A stretch of 64,000 bases of DNA from Galeopsis tetrahit (GCA_963675135.1 OY776119.1:79105727-79169726), one strand, 5' to 3'. Shown: positions 1 through 12,085, numbered from the stretch's first letter. A program made the numbers and translations. The notes: generated from the letters alone by a model not told the origin.

Positions 1-1290
1 GAGGCTAACGTCAGGAACCTGCACTCCATCTTGCAAGGGTATGGGCGTCTGTCGGGTCAGATTTACAGTCCTCCAAAGTCCAGGGTGTTCTTTGGGAGAG
101 CTGTACCTCGGAGGCTGCGTCGTAGGACATTCAGGATTACTGACATCGCTGCGATTCGGAGAGCGGTTTGGGGCAAGCTGCCCACGTCGGAATGACTCTC
201 GTCTTTTGGGATCCAGGGTCCGTCAATTTGTGTGTTGTGTCGTAGGGATTCAGAATCTCTTGATCATCTACTGGCCCAATGCCCGTTCACAGTGGATGTT
301 TTGAGCAGACTGACCCACTTGTTTGGGGTCACGATTCACTCTAGAGTCAGTTTCCTAGACATATTCCTTCAGGCCACAAAAGTTCAGTTGGGTCAGCAGT
401 CTTTGGAGTTGTGGAGGACGGGCTTCGTCACAACTATTTGGGTCGTTTGGACTATGCGAAATAGAGTGATTTTCGACGGGATTTCGCCCTCTGTTAGGAG
501 ATGCATGACACAAATCATTTCAGGTATCAAGGAGGCTAACACCATTTGTAGGGGTTATTCGGACGGTACGGTTCGAGATCTACTGATTGCCCGGGCCCTT
601 GGGGTTTCGAGTAGACATAGACCGACGAGACACGACTCGTCGGTGGTTTGGCTCCCGCCTGATCCGGGTTGGTACAAGGTTAACACGAACGACAGTGCTA
701 CTTCTTCCCCGGGTAACCTTCATGTAGGGGCGGTTTTCAGGACTTTCAGGGGATTCTTTGTGGCCGCGGTTGCCACAAAGGTAGGTTGGGGCCTGCCATT
801 TGAGGCTGAGCTGGCAGCTGCTCTTATGGCCATCAAGTATGCTCATGATCAGGGATGGCACTTCCTTTGGATTGAGTCGGACTCGACCCTCACGATTGAC
901 ACTCTTATGAGCACCAACCCCTCTATTCCTTGGCGTTTGCAAGACATGTGGAGTCAGGTACACCCTCTTACACAGGACATGCACATTAGATACTCACATG
1001 TCTTTAGAGAGACCAACCAAGCGGCGGATGCTGTGGCAAAGACTGGCCTTGATTGTGTCTGGAGGGGCTTCCCCCCAAACTTTTTACTATCATTTCTGAA
1101 TAATGATCTATATTATGTTTTCTATAGACATTGACTTGTAGGGGAGTGTACCTTTTTCCTTGATCTGTGTTTTATCCCTAAGGAGGGTTTTTTCAGGCAA
1201 GGTTTTAATGGCACTCCGGCCTCTGGCTCGACCTGTGAGCTTATGGTCCTAGGTTTCTTTTCTTTTATTTAATCTACCTTTTATTGTCAT
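1..1290 (+). mobile_element. LINE (non-LTR retrotransposon) 3' portion, internally deleted
   Basis: This is the 3' part of a plant LINE. The first about 160 bases translate in frame 1 to the end of a reverse transcriptase (a stretch beginning EANVRNLHSIL). This runs after a gap into a Cys-containing zf-RVT-like segment and an RNase H domain. The RT C-terminus and zinc-binding region sit much closer together than in an intact LINE, so I infer an internal deletion, and a stop interrupts the frame near 195. The non-coding tail at 1136-1260 resembles, on the opposite strand, the tail of the LINE near 20.36-20.46 kb: both share a 'tacctttttccttga' stretch, a 'ttttatccctaagga' stretch and 'caaggttttaa'. 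No target-site duplication is visible because the 5' end lies outside the window. Confidence 0.85.
232..1134 (+). pseudogene. LINE ORF2 C-terminus: zf-RVT plus RNase H domain
   Basis: This is a 300-codon open frame from the end of a LINE ORF2 polyprotein. The N-terminal part has the CxxC and HLLxxCP pattern of the zf-RVT region (LCRRDSESLDHLLAQCPF). From about residue 145 an RNase H fold of the RVT_3 type follows, with acidic catalytic positions visible in VNTNDSA, PFEAELAAAL and IESDST. The usual first motif is VNxDG; here it reads VNTND, so one conserved position is changed. The ATG is probably only an internal methionine of the original ORF2, not a true start. It is a mobile-element remnant, not a host gene. 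Confidence 0.8.
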
Positions 1291-2000
1291 TTCTATTGAG
1301 ATTTGCTTATTAATAATTTAAATTAATTATAACAAATTAAATTTTTTAAAAGAGATATTAAATGTAAATTAATCATCAATCAATTGTGCTTAATATCTTC
1401 AAATTTAACATTAATTTAGATATATACCTCATAATAAAATGTAAATTAATCAACAATCAATTGTGCTTAATATCTTCAAATTCACTATATTTGAAATCAA
1501 TAATCATAATCATTATAAAATTATATTACACATCACAATTATTAATTCACCCAAAGTTTGAAAATTAATTCCTTTTTATTGAGATTTGATTATTAATAAT
1601 TTAAATTAATTATAACAAATTTAAAACTTTAAAAGAGATATCAAATGTTAATCAACAATCAATTGTACTTAATATCTTCAAATTCACTATATTTGAAATT
1701 AATAATCATATTCATTATAAAATTATATTACACATCAAAATTATTAATTCACCCAATGTTTGAAAATTCATTTATATTGAGATTTGTTTATTAATTATTT
1801 AAATTAATTATAAAAAATTAAATCTTTTAAAAGGGATATTAAATGTAAATTAATCAACAATTAATTTAACTTAATATCTTCAAATTCAACATTAATTTAA
1901 ATATAACCCCCATAATAAAATATGATTGACTTTAAGAACTCATAATATTTAAAATAAATAATCATTATAAATTTATATTACACATCAAAATCATTAATTT
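1291..2000. repeat. AT-rich imperfect tandem repeat, three units
   Basis: Three diverged copies of an AT-rich unit start at the motif 'attgagatttg' near 1294, 1578 and 1777. Each continues with 'taatttaaattaattata', 'aaagagatat', 'caattgtgcttaatatcttc' and 'aattcaccca'. The first unit is longer (about 284 bp against about 199 bp) because an internal segment is itself repeated. No coding capacity was seen. Confidence 0.7.
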
Positions 2001-3038
2001 AATTTTTTTCTTCTTAAATCTATTTTTTCACTTCATGTTTTTTATGCATTCCAGGTTCTTCATCGTTTGCTTTTCTCAAATCTTTTTCTTCAATTCACCT
2101 CCACATCACAACAATTTTTTTAAACCTTCACGTCACAACAATTTATTTTCAACCTTCACATCACAACAAGGTTTTTCTTAACTTTTCTATCATTCAGACT
2201 CTCAAATCTCAAAGTCTCCTACCTTCTCAAAATAAAAGGGTTGAACGTCCAAGCCACCGCCGCTGTTGCAAGGAGTTGTTGACGCCGCTGCAATACAACT
2301 TGAGAAGGAACAAAGATATGTCTTATCAACATAAATAATACATGCATGTAACACTTGATATTCACGATCAAAGCAATATTAACCGTGAATATATGTATGA
2401 AGAGAGTATTAAATTCGTTGTTTACCTAGAATAGTGATACCCCACGAATTAACTGAGAATATTTCTCATTTCTAAGGACAAATAAATATTTGAACAAATG
2501 AAATATGAGGTGATTGAAATGAAAGAAAATTGAGGAAGTTTATATAGGAGTAAGATTAAGAATGAAGGGTGGAGAGGCAAACTTAAAATGGAGGGTTGAA
2601 ATTAAAAGATAAAATTGAAAATAAATGAGAGTTGAGAATTTTTTAAATGAAGAGAGATTTTAAGAAAAGAGTTTGAGGTAGAAGGAGTGTGGTGGTGACA
2701 TGTGGCAATGGAGAGGTTTGTAAATATATTATGATATTAAGATATGATTAATGAATAAAGTTTACTCGAGATGACGTGTATTTATTACAGCATGCAATTA
2801 TACCATAAAAATAAAATAATAATATTTATGATTCAATTATACCATAATGACTAAGTCACATTATTGCACCATACGCATAATAATTCATTGTTAAGATTTG
2901 GGAACTTATTTTCGAAAAATGAAAATTATAAACATTTTGTTAATTAATAAATAAATCTGCACGCGCGTTAAATCTTTTAATATAATTGTTATAAATTGTA
3001 AGTTCACATAATTATAATCATAATACTAATCCACTGGT
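2001..3038. other. AT-rich intergenic region upstream of the polygalacturonase gene
   Basis: There is no convincing gene or element here. A short imperfect repeat ('cctccacatcacaacaattttttt', 'ccttcacgtcacaacaattta', 'ccttcacatcacaacaa') lies at 2098-2170. The stretch presumably contains the upstream promoter of the gene that starts near 3115, but no further elements can be assigned. Confidence 0.4.
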
Positions 3039-3046
3039 TATATAAA
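3039..3046 (+). promoter_or_regulatory. Putative TATA box of the polygalacturonase gene
   Basis: The sequence 'tatataaa' lies about 70 bases upstream of the proposed ATG at 3115. This spacing would place transcription start near 3070 and leave a short 5' leader of about 45 bases. The match is to the consensus only. Confidence 0.45.
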
Positions 3047-3114
3047 GGTTGCTAAAAATTGTATATATAAGAACATATAATTGTAATTCAATATTGATAA
3101 CAAAAAGAAAAACA

Positions 3115-6100
3115 ATGGTATAAAAACATGATATCATAGATTGTTATTTCGTCATGTTTAATCAATACAACATTTTAATATGTTATTATATTATTGTTGT
3201 TACTTGTACTTATTGTGATAAAATTATCTTGTGATACAGGAGTGTTTGACGTATTTCTTGATTTTGTGCGGGGCATTTTTGGAATTAAGCATTGCAGCAT
3301 ATGTGGGCGAAATAGGTTCGAATACCACATTTGATGTGACTAAATTTGGAGCCATTGGAAATGGAAAAAAAGATGATTCTAATGTGATTATTTTTCTTAA
3401 TCTTGCATCAATCTCTAATTAAATTACTCTACTCAAAATGTGTGAGCATGCATTATATTTTCATTATTTCAGATTGTTTATTGCTTTTAGTCTTAAATTT
3501 TGTTTTAAAATGTTTGTCATTTTAACTATTTTTACCACTAATATTCTAAACTACCCATAAGCAATTTCTACATTTTTCCATTTTGATTGTAAATATATTT
3601 ATGTATCTTTTTTCCCCCTCTTTTTTTAAGAGTTAAATTGACTAAATTTTTTTTATCTTTTTTATGGTTTGATACATTTTAGAGTGAATTACGAAAATAT
3701 ATTGAAGGGGAAAGAAAAATGAATAGAAATATAATTGAAGGAAAATGTGTCAAAGAAATGTCCATTATTTACCAAAAAAAAAAATGACAACTATTTTGAA
3801 ACGTAGTGAGTATTAGTATATATGGTACATATAATTTATTATATGTATGTAAAATTATTTATATGAAAATTAATTAATTAATTCTTATATTGATAGGCAT
3901 TTAATTCGGCATGGACTTCAGCATGCACCAAGAGTGTGGACAGTGTGAAGATAATTGTACCTAGTGGAAAAGTATTTTTGGTATCTCCAATCAAATTTGA
4001 AGGCCCTTGTAAATCCAGATCCATTACTTTTCAGGTAAAATAACTAATTTGAGTACTGCATTTTAATAAAACAATAGGTACTGTTTTAAAATACCATGGA
4101 TGTAAAAATCGGCCTTAGGCGACGAAAAATACCCGAATTTTCTCTAATCGGAGCATGTTATGCGGCAGGGCGATTAGACGGGTAGGCGGCGACTAGGCGG
4201 TGCATTTTTTTTAAAAATTAATATATAAAACGACGTTGAATATGAGTCCGATGAAGACCGTTGTACAACAGTGAACCACATTTGTGTTCTCAACGTCCTC
4301 AACCATCAATCCTTAATTAATTACTTTGATTATTTTGTCATGAATGTTAATTATACTTAATTTGAACTTTTGAAGTGAATTAGGTGTACTTTAGTCTTTT
4401 CATGTGTTTTGGACTTTTACAACACTGTGTGTACTATTATACTAAACTTTAGTCTTTTGGTAGTATCTGTTTTGAACTTTTGGTATGATTAACCTGTGTT
4501 TAATTCTTTAATTTGGATTATAGATATATATTTTTATCTATCATAGTATTTATTAGAAAAAATCGAACCGTCTAGGCGGTTGAAAACACTCACCTAACGA
4601 TTGCCGATTTTTACAACACTGAAAAATACACACAATGAAAACTAGTTGCTTGATAAATTGATTTACACAAGACTTTATTGGCCTTAAATTTATTTTGAAG
4701 TTTTTTTTTCTCTCAAAAATCTGTGTTTTCTCGTGTAAATAAGATATGGAGTAATTTTTTGCACGAGTTTTATTCAACATATCTTTATTTAGATAAAAGT
4801 TCTCGTGTACCTATTGCATTCTATGTAACTGAATTCACTCTACATAAATGAGTTAGATATATAAGATGTGGGTTGAGTTTTGAATTTTAGTTCATATACG
4901 ATATAGTAACAATATTTATTTATACACAACATAATATTAGTTTACATAGACACGAAATTAAGTTATATATTATGTAACAGTTATACAAGAGGTTAAAAAA
5001 TGTGATTTTTTTTTTTTTTTGTATGTAGATATTAGGAACCATCGTCGCACCATCAAAACAAGCTTGGGGAAATGGAAATAAAAATACATGGCTATATTTT
5101 AGTGAAGTTGATGGACTCTCAATAATCGGAAATGGACAAGGATTAATTGATGGACAAGGAGCTACTTGGTGGAAGGATGTTAAAGTATATCCATTTTTAA
5201 ATAATTAACTAATTTGGAATTCATTTTTTCTTTAATTTATTATGTTTAATATACTTTTTATTAATATTTTTCAGGACGGTAGTGAGAGTGATGGACCCGC
5301 GGTAAGTTCACCAATGAACATATTTGTGTTTTTTTTTTTTGTCTTTAATTTTGTTGTATAGTAAATAACATAGATTTACTTCATTTTAAATCATATAAAT
5401 TTCTAAATTATTTTTCAGGCAATCAGATTTTCTCATTGCAACAAACTCTACCTTGATGGATTGAATCACAAAAACAGTCAAAAAAATCATGTTTCCATAA
5501 ATCAATGCAATAATGCAAAGATTTCAAATCTTCATATGATGGCCCCAGACGGTAGTCCCAACACAGATGGCATTGATATCTCATCTTCAACCTATCTCAA
5601 TATTCACGATTGTATCATGGAAACTGGTACATTTTTATTTACCTTTCATCGGTTTACACAAAGATTCTGAGATATTACACTTGACAAAAGTACGCCTTAA
5701 TGTATTTTCATTAGTGTAATATCTTCAAAAGATATGTTGAATATTGTTCATTCAATATACTCACCGTCTTGTTGTCTTAAAGGGGACGATTGCATCGCGA
5801 TCAATGGAGGGACTTCAAATGTCGACATTTCCAGGATCACATGTGGCCCTGGTCATGGAATTAGGTACAAACCAACTTTTAAGATCGCTTTTTTTTTTAG
5901 GCAAGAAAAGTAAAAAACTAGCAATACGCTTGTGTCATAGCTTTAAAGTGTTTGTTCTTTCTCTCTTACAGCATTGGGAGTTTAGGGAAAGATGGGAAAC
6001 ATGATGAAGTTCAAGGAATACAAGTCCAAAATTGCACTTTTATTAAGACTCAAAATGGAGTGAGGATCAAAACATGGCAGGTAAAATCATCATCAAAATT

Positions 6101-6971
6101 ATGCAATTTTAACGAATTTTTTAAATTTATATCTCGACTTAAAAACACTAAAATGCCTTTTTTTAAACCTAAATTACTTATAGGCCGCTTTTTGAATTAA
6201 TAGATGAAAATAATTAGATAATATACATTGTTGCTAATAAATTCAACTATAAACAGTTTAAATGTCCAAAATGCCCTTGTAAAATCTTAAATTCCATATA
6301 CTCATTTTTCATAATTGATTTAATCACACCCATTACCCAATTCGAATCTAGTGCATACAACCTGGTCGGGTCTCATACAGACTTCTAAATAATACCGGAT
6401 TGTCAACATGTGAACTAAACAAGTGATTAACTAGGATCAAATAGTCAAAACACCCTAATCTGAATTATCGAACACTTACATTTTCATTGTTTTGTGAAAT
6501 TCTGTAGGGAGGCTCAGGATTTGCCAAAAATATCACCTTCAAAAATATAATTTTCAAAGCAGCTGACAACCCTGTGATCATAAACCAGTTTTACTGCCCT
6601 CACAAGGAATGTAGTAAAAAAGTAAGATAATTTTAAGTTATATACATCCTCTTGAATTCTTGTTATTTTTATACGTAATTTGAACGTTGTCATACAAAAT
6701 ATACAATACTTACTTGAATGAGAATCTTGTTTAGACATCTGCAGTGCAAGTGAGTGATGTGAACTACATAGGACTAAGGGGGACTGTTATGACCAAGAAC
6801 CCGACCATAAACTTGAGTTGCAGTCAAACGCGCCCTTGCTACAATATTTTACTACAAAATGTGAACTTAAGTTCTGCAAATAAAAATAGTAAAGTATATG
6901 CACGTTGCACCAACGCTCGTGGAAAGAGTTTTGTTAATTCTTCTCTTGTTGTGAATTGCTTGCAACGTTGA
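3115..6971 (+). CDS. Polygalacturonase (GH28), secreted, nine main exons
   Basis: This predicted secreted endo/exo-polygalacturonase hydrolyses alpha-1,4-galacturonan of pectin in the cell wall. Proposed exons are 3115-3117 (ATG only), 3240-3383, 3897-4034, 5029-5184, 5275-5301, 5419-5626, 5783-5864, 5972-6080, 6508-6621 and 6735-6971. All introns are GT-AG, the phases join without a stop, and the product is 405 residues, normal for the family. A hydrophobic N-terminus (TYFLILCGAFLELSIAAYVG) looks like a signal peptide. All four GH28 signatures are present: NTDGID (D206), TGDDC (D227/D228), CGPGHGISIGSLG (H250) and RIKTW (R284/K286). The start is the weakest part: the first exon has no in-frame ATG, and I join it to an ATG at 3115 through a 122-base intron. 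A hAT MITE sits in the 4035-5028 intron. Likely functional. Confidence 0.85.
4095..4621. mobile_element. Non-autonomous hAT element (MITE) inside a polygalacturonase intron
   Basis: Terminal inverted repeats are visible: 'tgtaaaaatcggc' at 4101-4113 and its complement at 4603-4615. The right end continues to the hAT-like terminus 'caacactg', while the left outer six bases have diverged. Flanking 8-bp sequences 'taaaatac' (4087-4094) and 'aaaaatac' (4622-4629) match at 7 of 8 positions, as expected for a hAT target duplication. Subterminal 'taggcgg/ggcggc' motifs repeat near both ends. There is no coding capacity. It lies wholly within the intron between the exons ending at 4034 and starting at 5029. 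Confidence 0.8.
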
Positions 6972-7838
6972 GCTTACAACACATATTGTAATAAATTAAT
7001 TATCATATATTCTAAATAATATTATTTATTGTTATTTATATCTGACAGAAAATACTAAAATTCACAAATTAAACGTGGGGGGTTTACGACAATCCACATG
7101 TAGTGTTTACAATTAAAAATAATTTTTTATGGAGTTACAAAGAAGGACAAATTAGAACATAAATATACAATTATACCCTTTAACTAAATGAATTTTGAAT
7201 TTCATTATTATTATTATTATTAAAAGTCAACTTCCAGAATTATAAAATCTGGAGAATTATATCCTCGAAAAATGCACGAACAAGGATTTTGAATTTTAAA
7301 AATTTAATTTCAGCAAAATTGAAATTATAAAGTCAACTATTAAAAAAATAAAATATGTAAAAAAAATCTCGAAAATCGCTCCCATTTATTATTTTTTCAA
7401 AATTCAAAAAATTTATTAATTTCCAAATTCTATTTGCATATTCTCATTGACATATGCAAAAATATGTTGCATGTGACTTAAATAACGATTTCTGAAACAC
7501 AATAATTGTGCCCATTTATTATATTTTCAAAATTAAAAAAATTACTAATCTCTCAGTTCGATTCCCAAAAATCACGAAATCAATTAGCTGCATATGGAAA
7601 AAATTGTTGCATATTCTCACTGACATGCAAAAATATGTTGCATATAACTTAAAATACTTCATAATATGCAATAAAATAATATTGTTGCATATTCTCAGTG
7701 ACATTAAAAAATATGTTGCATATAATTTAAAATACTTCATAATATGCAGTAGAATAATATATCTGTAATAAGATATTCTAAAATATTAATTTTATTTAAA
7801 TATATTCAGAATATGCATTATACATATAAATATATGCA
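6972..7838. repeat. AT-rich dispersed repeat module, with local tandem repeats
   Basis: Downstream of the polygalacturonase gene lies a dispersed module also found near 15.2-15.7 kb and 56.2-56.4 kb. Shared features are 'acaattata.cc', 'aaagtcaacta', 'cctcgaaa' and repeated 'aaatatgttgcata' words. At about 7610-7745 a roughly 70-bp unit ('gttgcatattctca.tgacat', 'aaaatatgttgcatata', 'ttaaaatacttcataatatg') is repeated in tandem. No gene was seen. Confidence 0.55.
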
Positions 7839-7952
7839 GACAAATTGGAATAGCTCAAGTGGTTAGAGCACCACTACCTAGGCCTTAGGTCCTGGGTTCG
7901 AGTCATGGGGAGGGGAAAAAAAGGGATGGGTATTTAACTTCCATAAAAAAAA
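7839..7952 (+). mobile_element. tRNA-derived SINE, copy 1
   Basis: This sequence of about 110 bp has a Pol III-type internal promoter: A box 'tagctcaagtgg' (7851-7862) and B box 'ggttcgagtc' (7895-7904). A purine-rich body and a short A tail follow. A second copy in the opposite orientation lies at 24209-24307 and shares the A-box region, 'cctaggccttaggtcctggg' and 'tatttaacttcca'. Two such copies of one length argue for a SINE family and against a functional tRNA gene, and no cloverleaf 3' acceptor arm is present. Confidence 0.75.
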
Positions 7953-8699
7953 ACATATAAATATAATCAATAAATTGGGTTTACATGCAAAGTGGAACTA
8001 AACCATATTTAAACACTATATGAGTACCTTACACGACCAAAATAACTAACTACTTACCAGAAAAAGAGAGATTCAAGTATTAATTACTACCAAAATGCAC
8101 TTTCTAATGCAGAGCTTCTATAAATGGAAAAAAGTCTTTGAACACCGAGTAGGCGGATCACAGAAAAACCAGACTAGGGGTTATCCTGATTAGTACAAAA
8201 GTTCCTACATAAAGATGCAAAGACGATGCATGGAAAAATTTATGTTAATTTAATCTGAGACAAATTAGAGTAAAACTCTCTTTCTCTCTCCTTGTGAGCC
8301 ACTTCCAAACTTTAATACATAATTAGATTAACTTTAATACATAATTAGATTAACATACTATCTAGACTTCCTTGAGGATTTTTTTTTTTAAAAAAAGTTT
8401 ACCGCTCAAGTTAATAACATATATATCTTCAAGACTCCATGTACCAGACCTGCCTACTTGGAAAAATATGGTCTATTTGTTTGTTCTAAAATATGCTATA
8501 AGTTTCTGCATAATGCATCTTTTACTTTGGAACAAATAAACTGTTTTTTTTTTTTTTTTTTTTTTTTTATGTAAAGTTACATAAAATCCATTAGTTTTGA
8601 TTTCACTTAATTACATATACACCTTACAATCGACATATGCACTCCTGTCAAATTATTGGTAGCAATTATAAATGGATAGCTTCCCGACAAGAAAATTAC
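7953..8699. other. Intergenic, low complexity
   Basis: No gene was recognised. Contents are AT-rich sequence, a short direct repeat ('actttaatacataattagatta' twice near 8313-8355) and a T homopolymer of about 24 at 8545-8568. Confidence 0.4.
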
Positions 8700-9050
8700 C
8701 TTGCATTCATCAGCCATAAAATCCATAACATGTTCTAACACATCAAAAATGACTTCACTCGACAACCCATCTTTCCGAGAGAATAGAGTAGAACAAACCT
8801 TTCGTGCAGCCTGGGCCAAATAAAGGAAATGAAAAGAAAACAAGAGCATTAATAATAGAAAACTCAATCAGGAGTTACGGAGTTGAAGCAATCCTTTACC
8901 TTGTAAATTTGATCTAGAGACTGAGATTTCTTATACTCTTTAAAGCAAAAAACAGAGCAATTATATGCAAATTTATCTCCAAGAAATGGTGCAGTTTCTC
9001 ATAATCCGATCCGCACCATCCAATATCCTGATTGTTCACACAAAAATCTA
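8700..9050 (-). pseudogene. Remnant of an unidentified host gene (two adjacent exons)
   Basis: On the minus strand one clear internal exon spans 8810 to 8700 (37 codons, from AARKVCSTLFSR to VMDFMADECK). It is bounded by 'cag' at the acceptor and 'gtaatt' at the donor. Upstream, a segment ending at 8900 with donor 'gtaaag' encodes FKEYKKSQSLDQIYK, and further upstream a Trp/Cys-rich stretch (DIGWCGSDYEKLHHF) lies in a different frame, which suggests a frameshift near 8980. Possible first exon: 11392-11435, encoding MEIPVKTQWRRSPF before a 'gtgtgt' donor, on the other side of the LTR-like insertion at 9445-11321. I do not recognise the family. The sequence looks like real but broken coding DNA. 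Confidence 0.4.
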
Positions 9051-9444
9051 ATCAACGTATGATCTTTACAATTTAAAAAATAATACGTGTACACATGCTC
9101 AAATTAATGCATAAAACCATACTTGAACCATGGCAGGGATTCATTCACCAAAATTGGAGGTCATTAAGTTAAAAAAAAAGTTAGTTAACCTACTTCAACA
9201 TAATGGTTAATGGTGAACTATAATGTTTGGACTAAATCTTGTGAAGAAAAAGGTAACCAGGGCAATAAAATATATTTCGAAAGAATAAATTAGGACCTAG
9301 CAATAATGAAATCAAGGAAAGCAAAAAACATAGGAATGGGAAGATTTGTCAACAACAAATTACTAACTCGCATTCTCTAGCAAACCCAATTAAAAAACAT
9401 TCGAACTGATGCCAATTCACCGGTCATTGAGCAAATCCATAACT

Positions 9445-11321
9445 CTAGTCAAATCAAGATCTTACACAATTGATTTGTGGTGAGATTGCATGAATTTGTA
9501 GTGTGATTATGCTTTAATTGTCGTGTTTTAGTTGCAAAAGTTGTGTAAAAGTAGTTTGTTTATCGAATTATTGATACATGATGGTTTTGCATGATTTTTA
9601 GGAAAACAAATGGCGAGTTTTGATGCAAATCATGAGGATAGATCAATCCGAAGAAAAGGTCAGATGAAAGACGATGAAGAGAGAGTCGATATGCAAGAAG
9701 AATCGAGCCAATCGGAGTCCCGGAAAGTGGACAGAATAGGCTGAGCTAAAAGGAGGACCAAAAACTGGAAAAGTGAATAACTCGGCCGAGTGGATGCTAG
9801 AGGAAGAGGTCGAACTCGGCCAAGTTCCCAAATTCATCCGAGTTTCTCGAGGGGACTGCAACTCTCACTTGAAGGCCCAACTCGGCCGAGTTCCCAGACT
9901 CGGCCGAGCTGCTGAGTGGAAAAATCGCGTTCACGATTTCATTAATGCCCGACTCGACCGAGTGACCCCAACTCGGCCGTGTGAAAGAGAAATTGTCTCC
10001 AAACTCGTTTTTAACCTAGAGACACGTGCCATATTGATGTAGGAGGGTATACATAGACCCATTTTTGGTTTTAGAAAGAGTCATACCTCAATTATCAAGG
10101 AAGTTACACCTAGTTTCACATAGTAGAAGGTTTTGTTGAGTTTTCTTGTGATTTTCTTCATATAATAACTAGATTAGTTGTTAGATTTCAATTCCAAGCA
10201 AAAATTTCATTTGGGCTTTGTTAATTACTTCAAGTTGTAGCTTCATTTCAACAATCAAGGTGATATTTACTTTAATTGCAAGTTTAATTTGGTTATTTCT
10301 CATCTTTTGGTATTTCTTTGTTATTAACCATGAAATTGTTGTTATCTAGTGTTGTAGCCATGAGATTCTCTTCTAGAACCATGGGCTAATCTCTAATTGC
10401 CTTGGGTGTGGATGTTTTGATGGGTGTTTAGTGTAATTGTGGATTAATTGCATGATTAACTTATGATTTGAGTGTTTATGTTTCTAGAGTTGTGTTTTGA
10501 TTGATTCATTTGGTTGATCAACCCTATTAGCTAGCATATTCGATTATGTTTATTGTAACGAGAGCTGGGTATCATAATTGGGAGTGTGAGCTTTAATTTG
10601 GTCAATTGAATAGAATTTAAGTAGTAATTAGCTTAACCGAGAGAGGGTTAATTGCTAGACCGACAACTTTATACATTAAACGAATAGAGGTCGTCTAGAA
10701 GTTTGGTGAGAGGGCGTTTCATAAGCATTAGTAACCGTGTTGAAAGTGCTTATGAAACACTATCTTAGGAGCTTGTGGTATTTGGTTAGATCCTATAATT
10801 GTTAATCAATACACGTGTTCACCTATGCCTTTCGAGGGGGTCTACACATATATGTGATAGCCTTTAGCTTAATTCGAATTCATAGCTAATTCATGTAATT
10901 GGTCCATTAACTCACTTAATTGCTCACAAAACGGAAACACCCAAGGCAATACCCTTCTCTTGCACTTTCAAACGAAAGTTAGTTAATTTGTTTATTTCAT
11001 TTGCCTAGTTGTTATTCCTTGCGTTGAATTTAGTATATTTTCATTAGTCTCTTGTTTCTAGTCTTATTGTGTTGATTGTTACATTCATTGCATGTTAGTT
11101 AATTTCATTTAACATACTTAGTTGCTTCCTTAAAAATTCAAAAACAACCACGTTTAGTTAGTACAATAACATGATAGCTCGTAACTTTAGGGACTCACTC
11201 ACTCAATTAGGTCCTTGGAACGAAAATCTACTTGGTAAACTTATCATACTACTATCGAACCCATACGCTTGTGGGGATCGTATAGTTGTTTAAAAAGAGG
11301 AAAAATACGAACCAAGTCAAC
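9445..11321. mobile_element. LTR-like insertion flanked by an 11-bp duplication
   Basis: A 1.88-kb block is bracketed by the same 11-base word 'aatccataact' (9434-9444 and 11322-11332), so it is an insertion. It contains no long ORF. A cluster of 'actcggccgagt' palindromes sits at 9778-9985, and the right end has a motif ('actatcgaacccatacgctt' then 'gtgggg') that resembles the 3' part of plant Gypsy LTRs. A solo LTR would normally have a 4-6 bp duplication and TG..CA ends, which I do not see cleanly; 9-11 bp duplications are typical of Mutator-like elements. The class is therefore unresolved. It separates two parts of a decayed gene on the minus strand. Confidence 0.55.
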
Positions 11322-11391
11322 AATCCATAACTGGTCGCTGCAAACCAAAACAAACAGAATTGCTTCATTTTTTTTTAGCAAAAATACACAC

Positions 11392-11435
11392 CTGAAAGGG
11401 GATCGTCTCCACTGAGTTTTCACCGGAATCTCCAT
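11392..11435 (-). pseudogene. Possible first exon of the decayed gene
   Basis: Minus-strand ATG at 11435-11433 opens a short frame encoding MEIPVKTQWRRSPF, which ends at a GT donor ('ag|gtgtgt'). It is upstream of, and in the same orientation as, the exon remnants at 8700-9050. The link between them is inference. Confidence 0.25.
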
Positions 11436-12085
11436 TTGGCAGCGCCTAAAAAAACATCTTCTCTTCACTACAAGAAAACTGGAATTTAGCCGCGAAAAAA
11501 ATTGTCGCTAATTCTAATATTTTCGTCGCTAACGTGAGTTAGCGATGAAATAATTTTGTCGCAGGATTTGTTGCTATACGCCCGTCGCTAACGTGTTTGC
11601 GACAAAAAAAATTAATTTTGTCGCAAATGTTTGCGATGAAAATTTGAGTTTCATCGCAAAATATTAGCGACGAAAATTTGAGTTTCATCGTAAAATATTA
11701 GCGACGAAAATATAAGTTTCATCGCAAAATGTTAGCGATGAAAATATGAGTTTCATCACAAAATGTTTGCGAGGAAAATCAAACATTTGTCGTAAACACG
11801 TTAGCGACGGGTGTATAGCAACAAATCCCGCGACAAAATTATTTCATTGCTAACTCACATTAACGACAAAAATATTAGAATTTTTGTTGCTAATATTTGG
11901 CTATGATATCCGATTTACGAATCATTCTCTAAACCCACTTCTGTACTCGACCAACCCAACCCGCACCAACACTCGACCCAACCCGCACCAACACTCGACC
12001 CGCCCCGCCCCAATCGACCCCAACTCAACCCGCACCCACATAACCCCTCCCCCATTTTATTTAAATAATTTTTATTTTTTTTGGT

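Noticed and set aside
580..984. 134-codon minus-strand ORF inside the LINE at the window start
   Set aside because: It is the antisense shadow of the RNase H frame; no domain resemblance.
7851..7904. Possible tRNA gene at the SINE
   Set aside because: A and B boxes are present but there is no acceptor stem, and a second copy shares the non-tRNA tail, so it is a SINE.
9773..10042. 89-codon plus-strand ORF over the 'actcggccgagt' cluster
   Set aside because: It arises from the palindromic repeats of the LTR-like block; composition is repeat-driven and no family is recognised.
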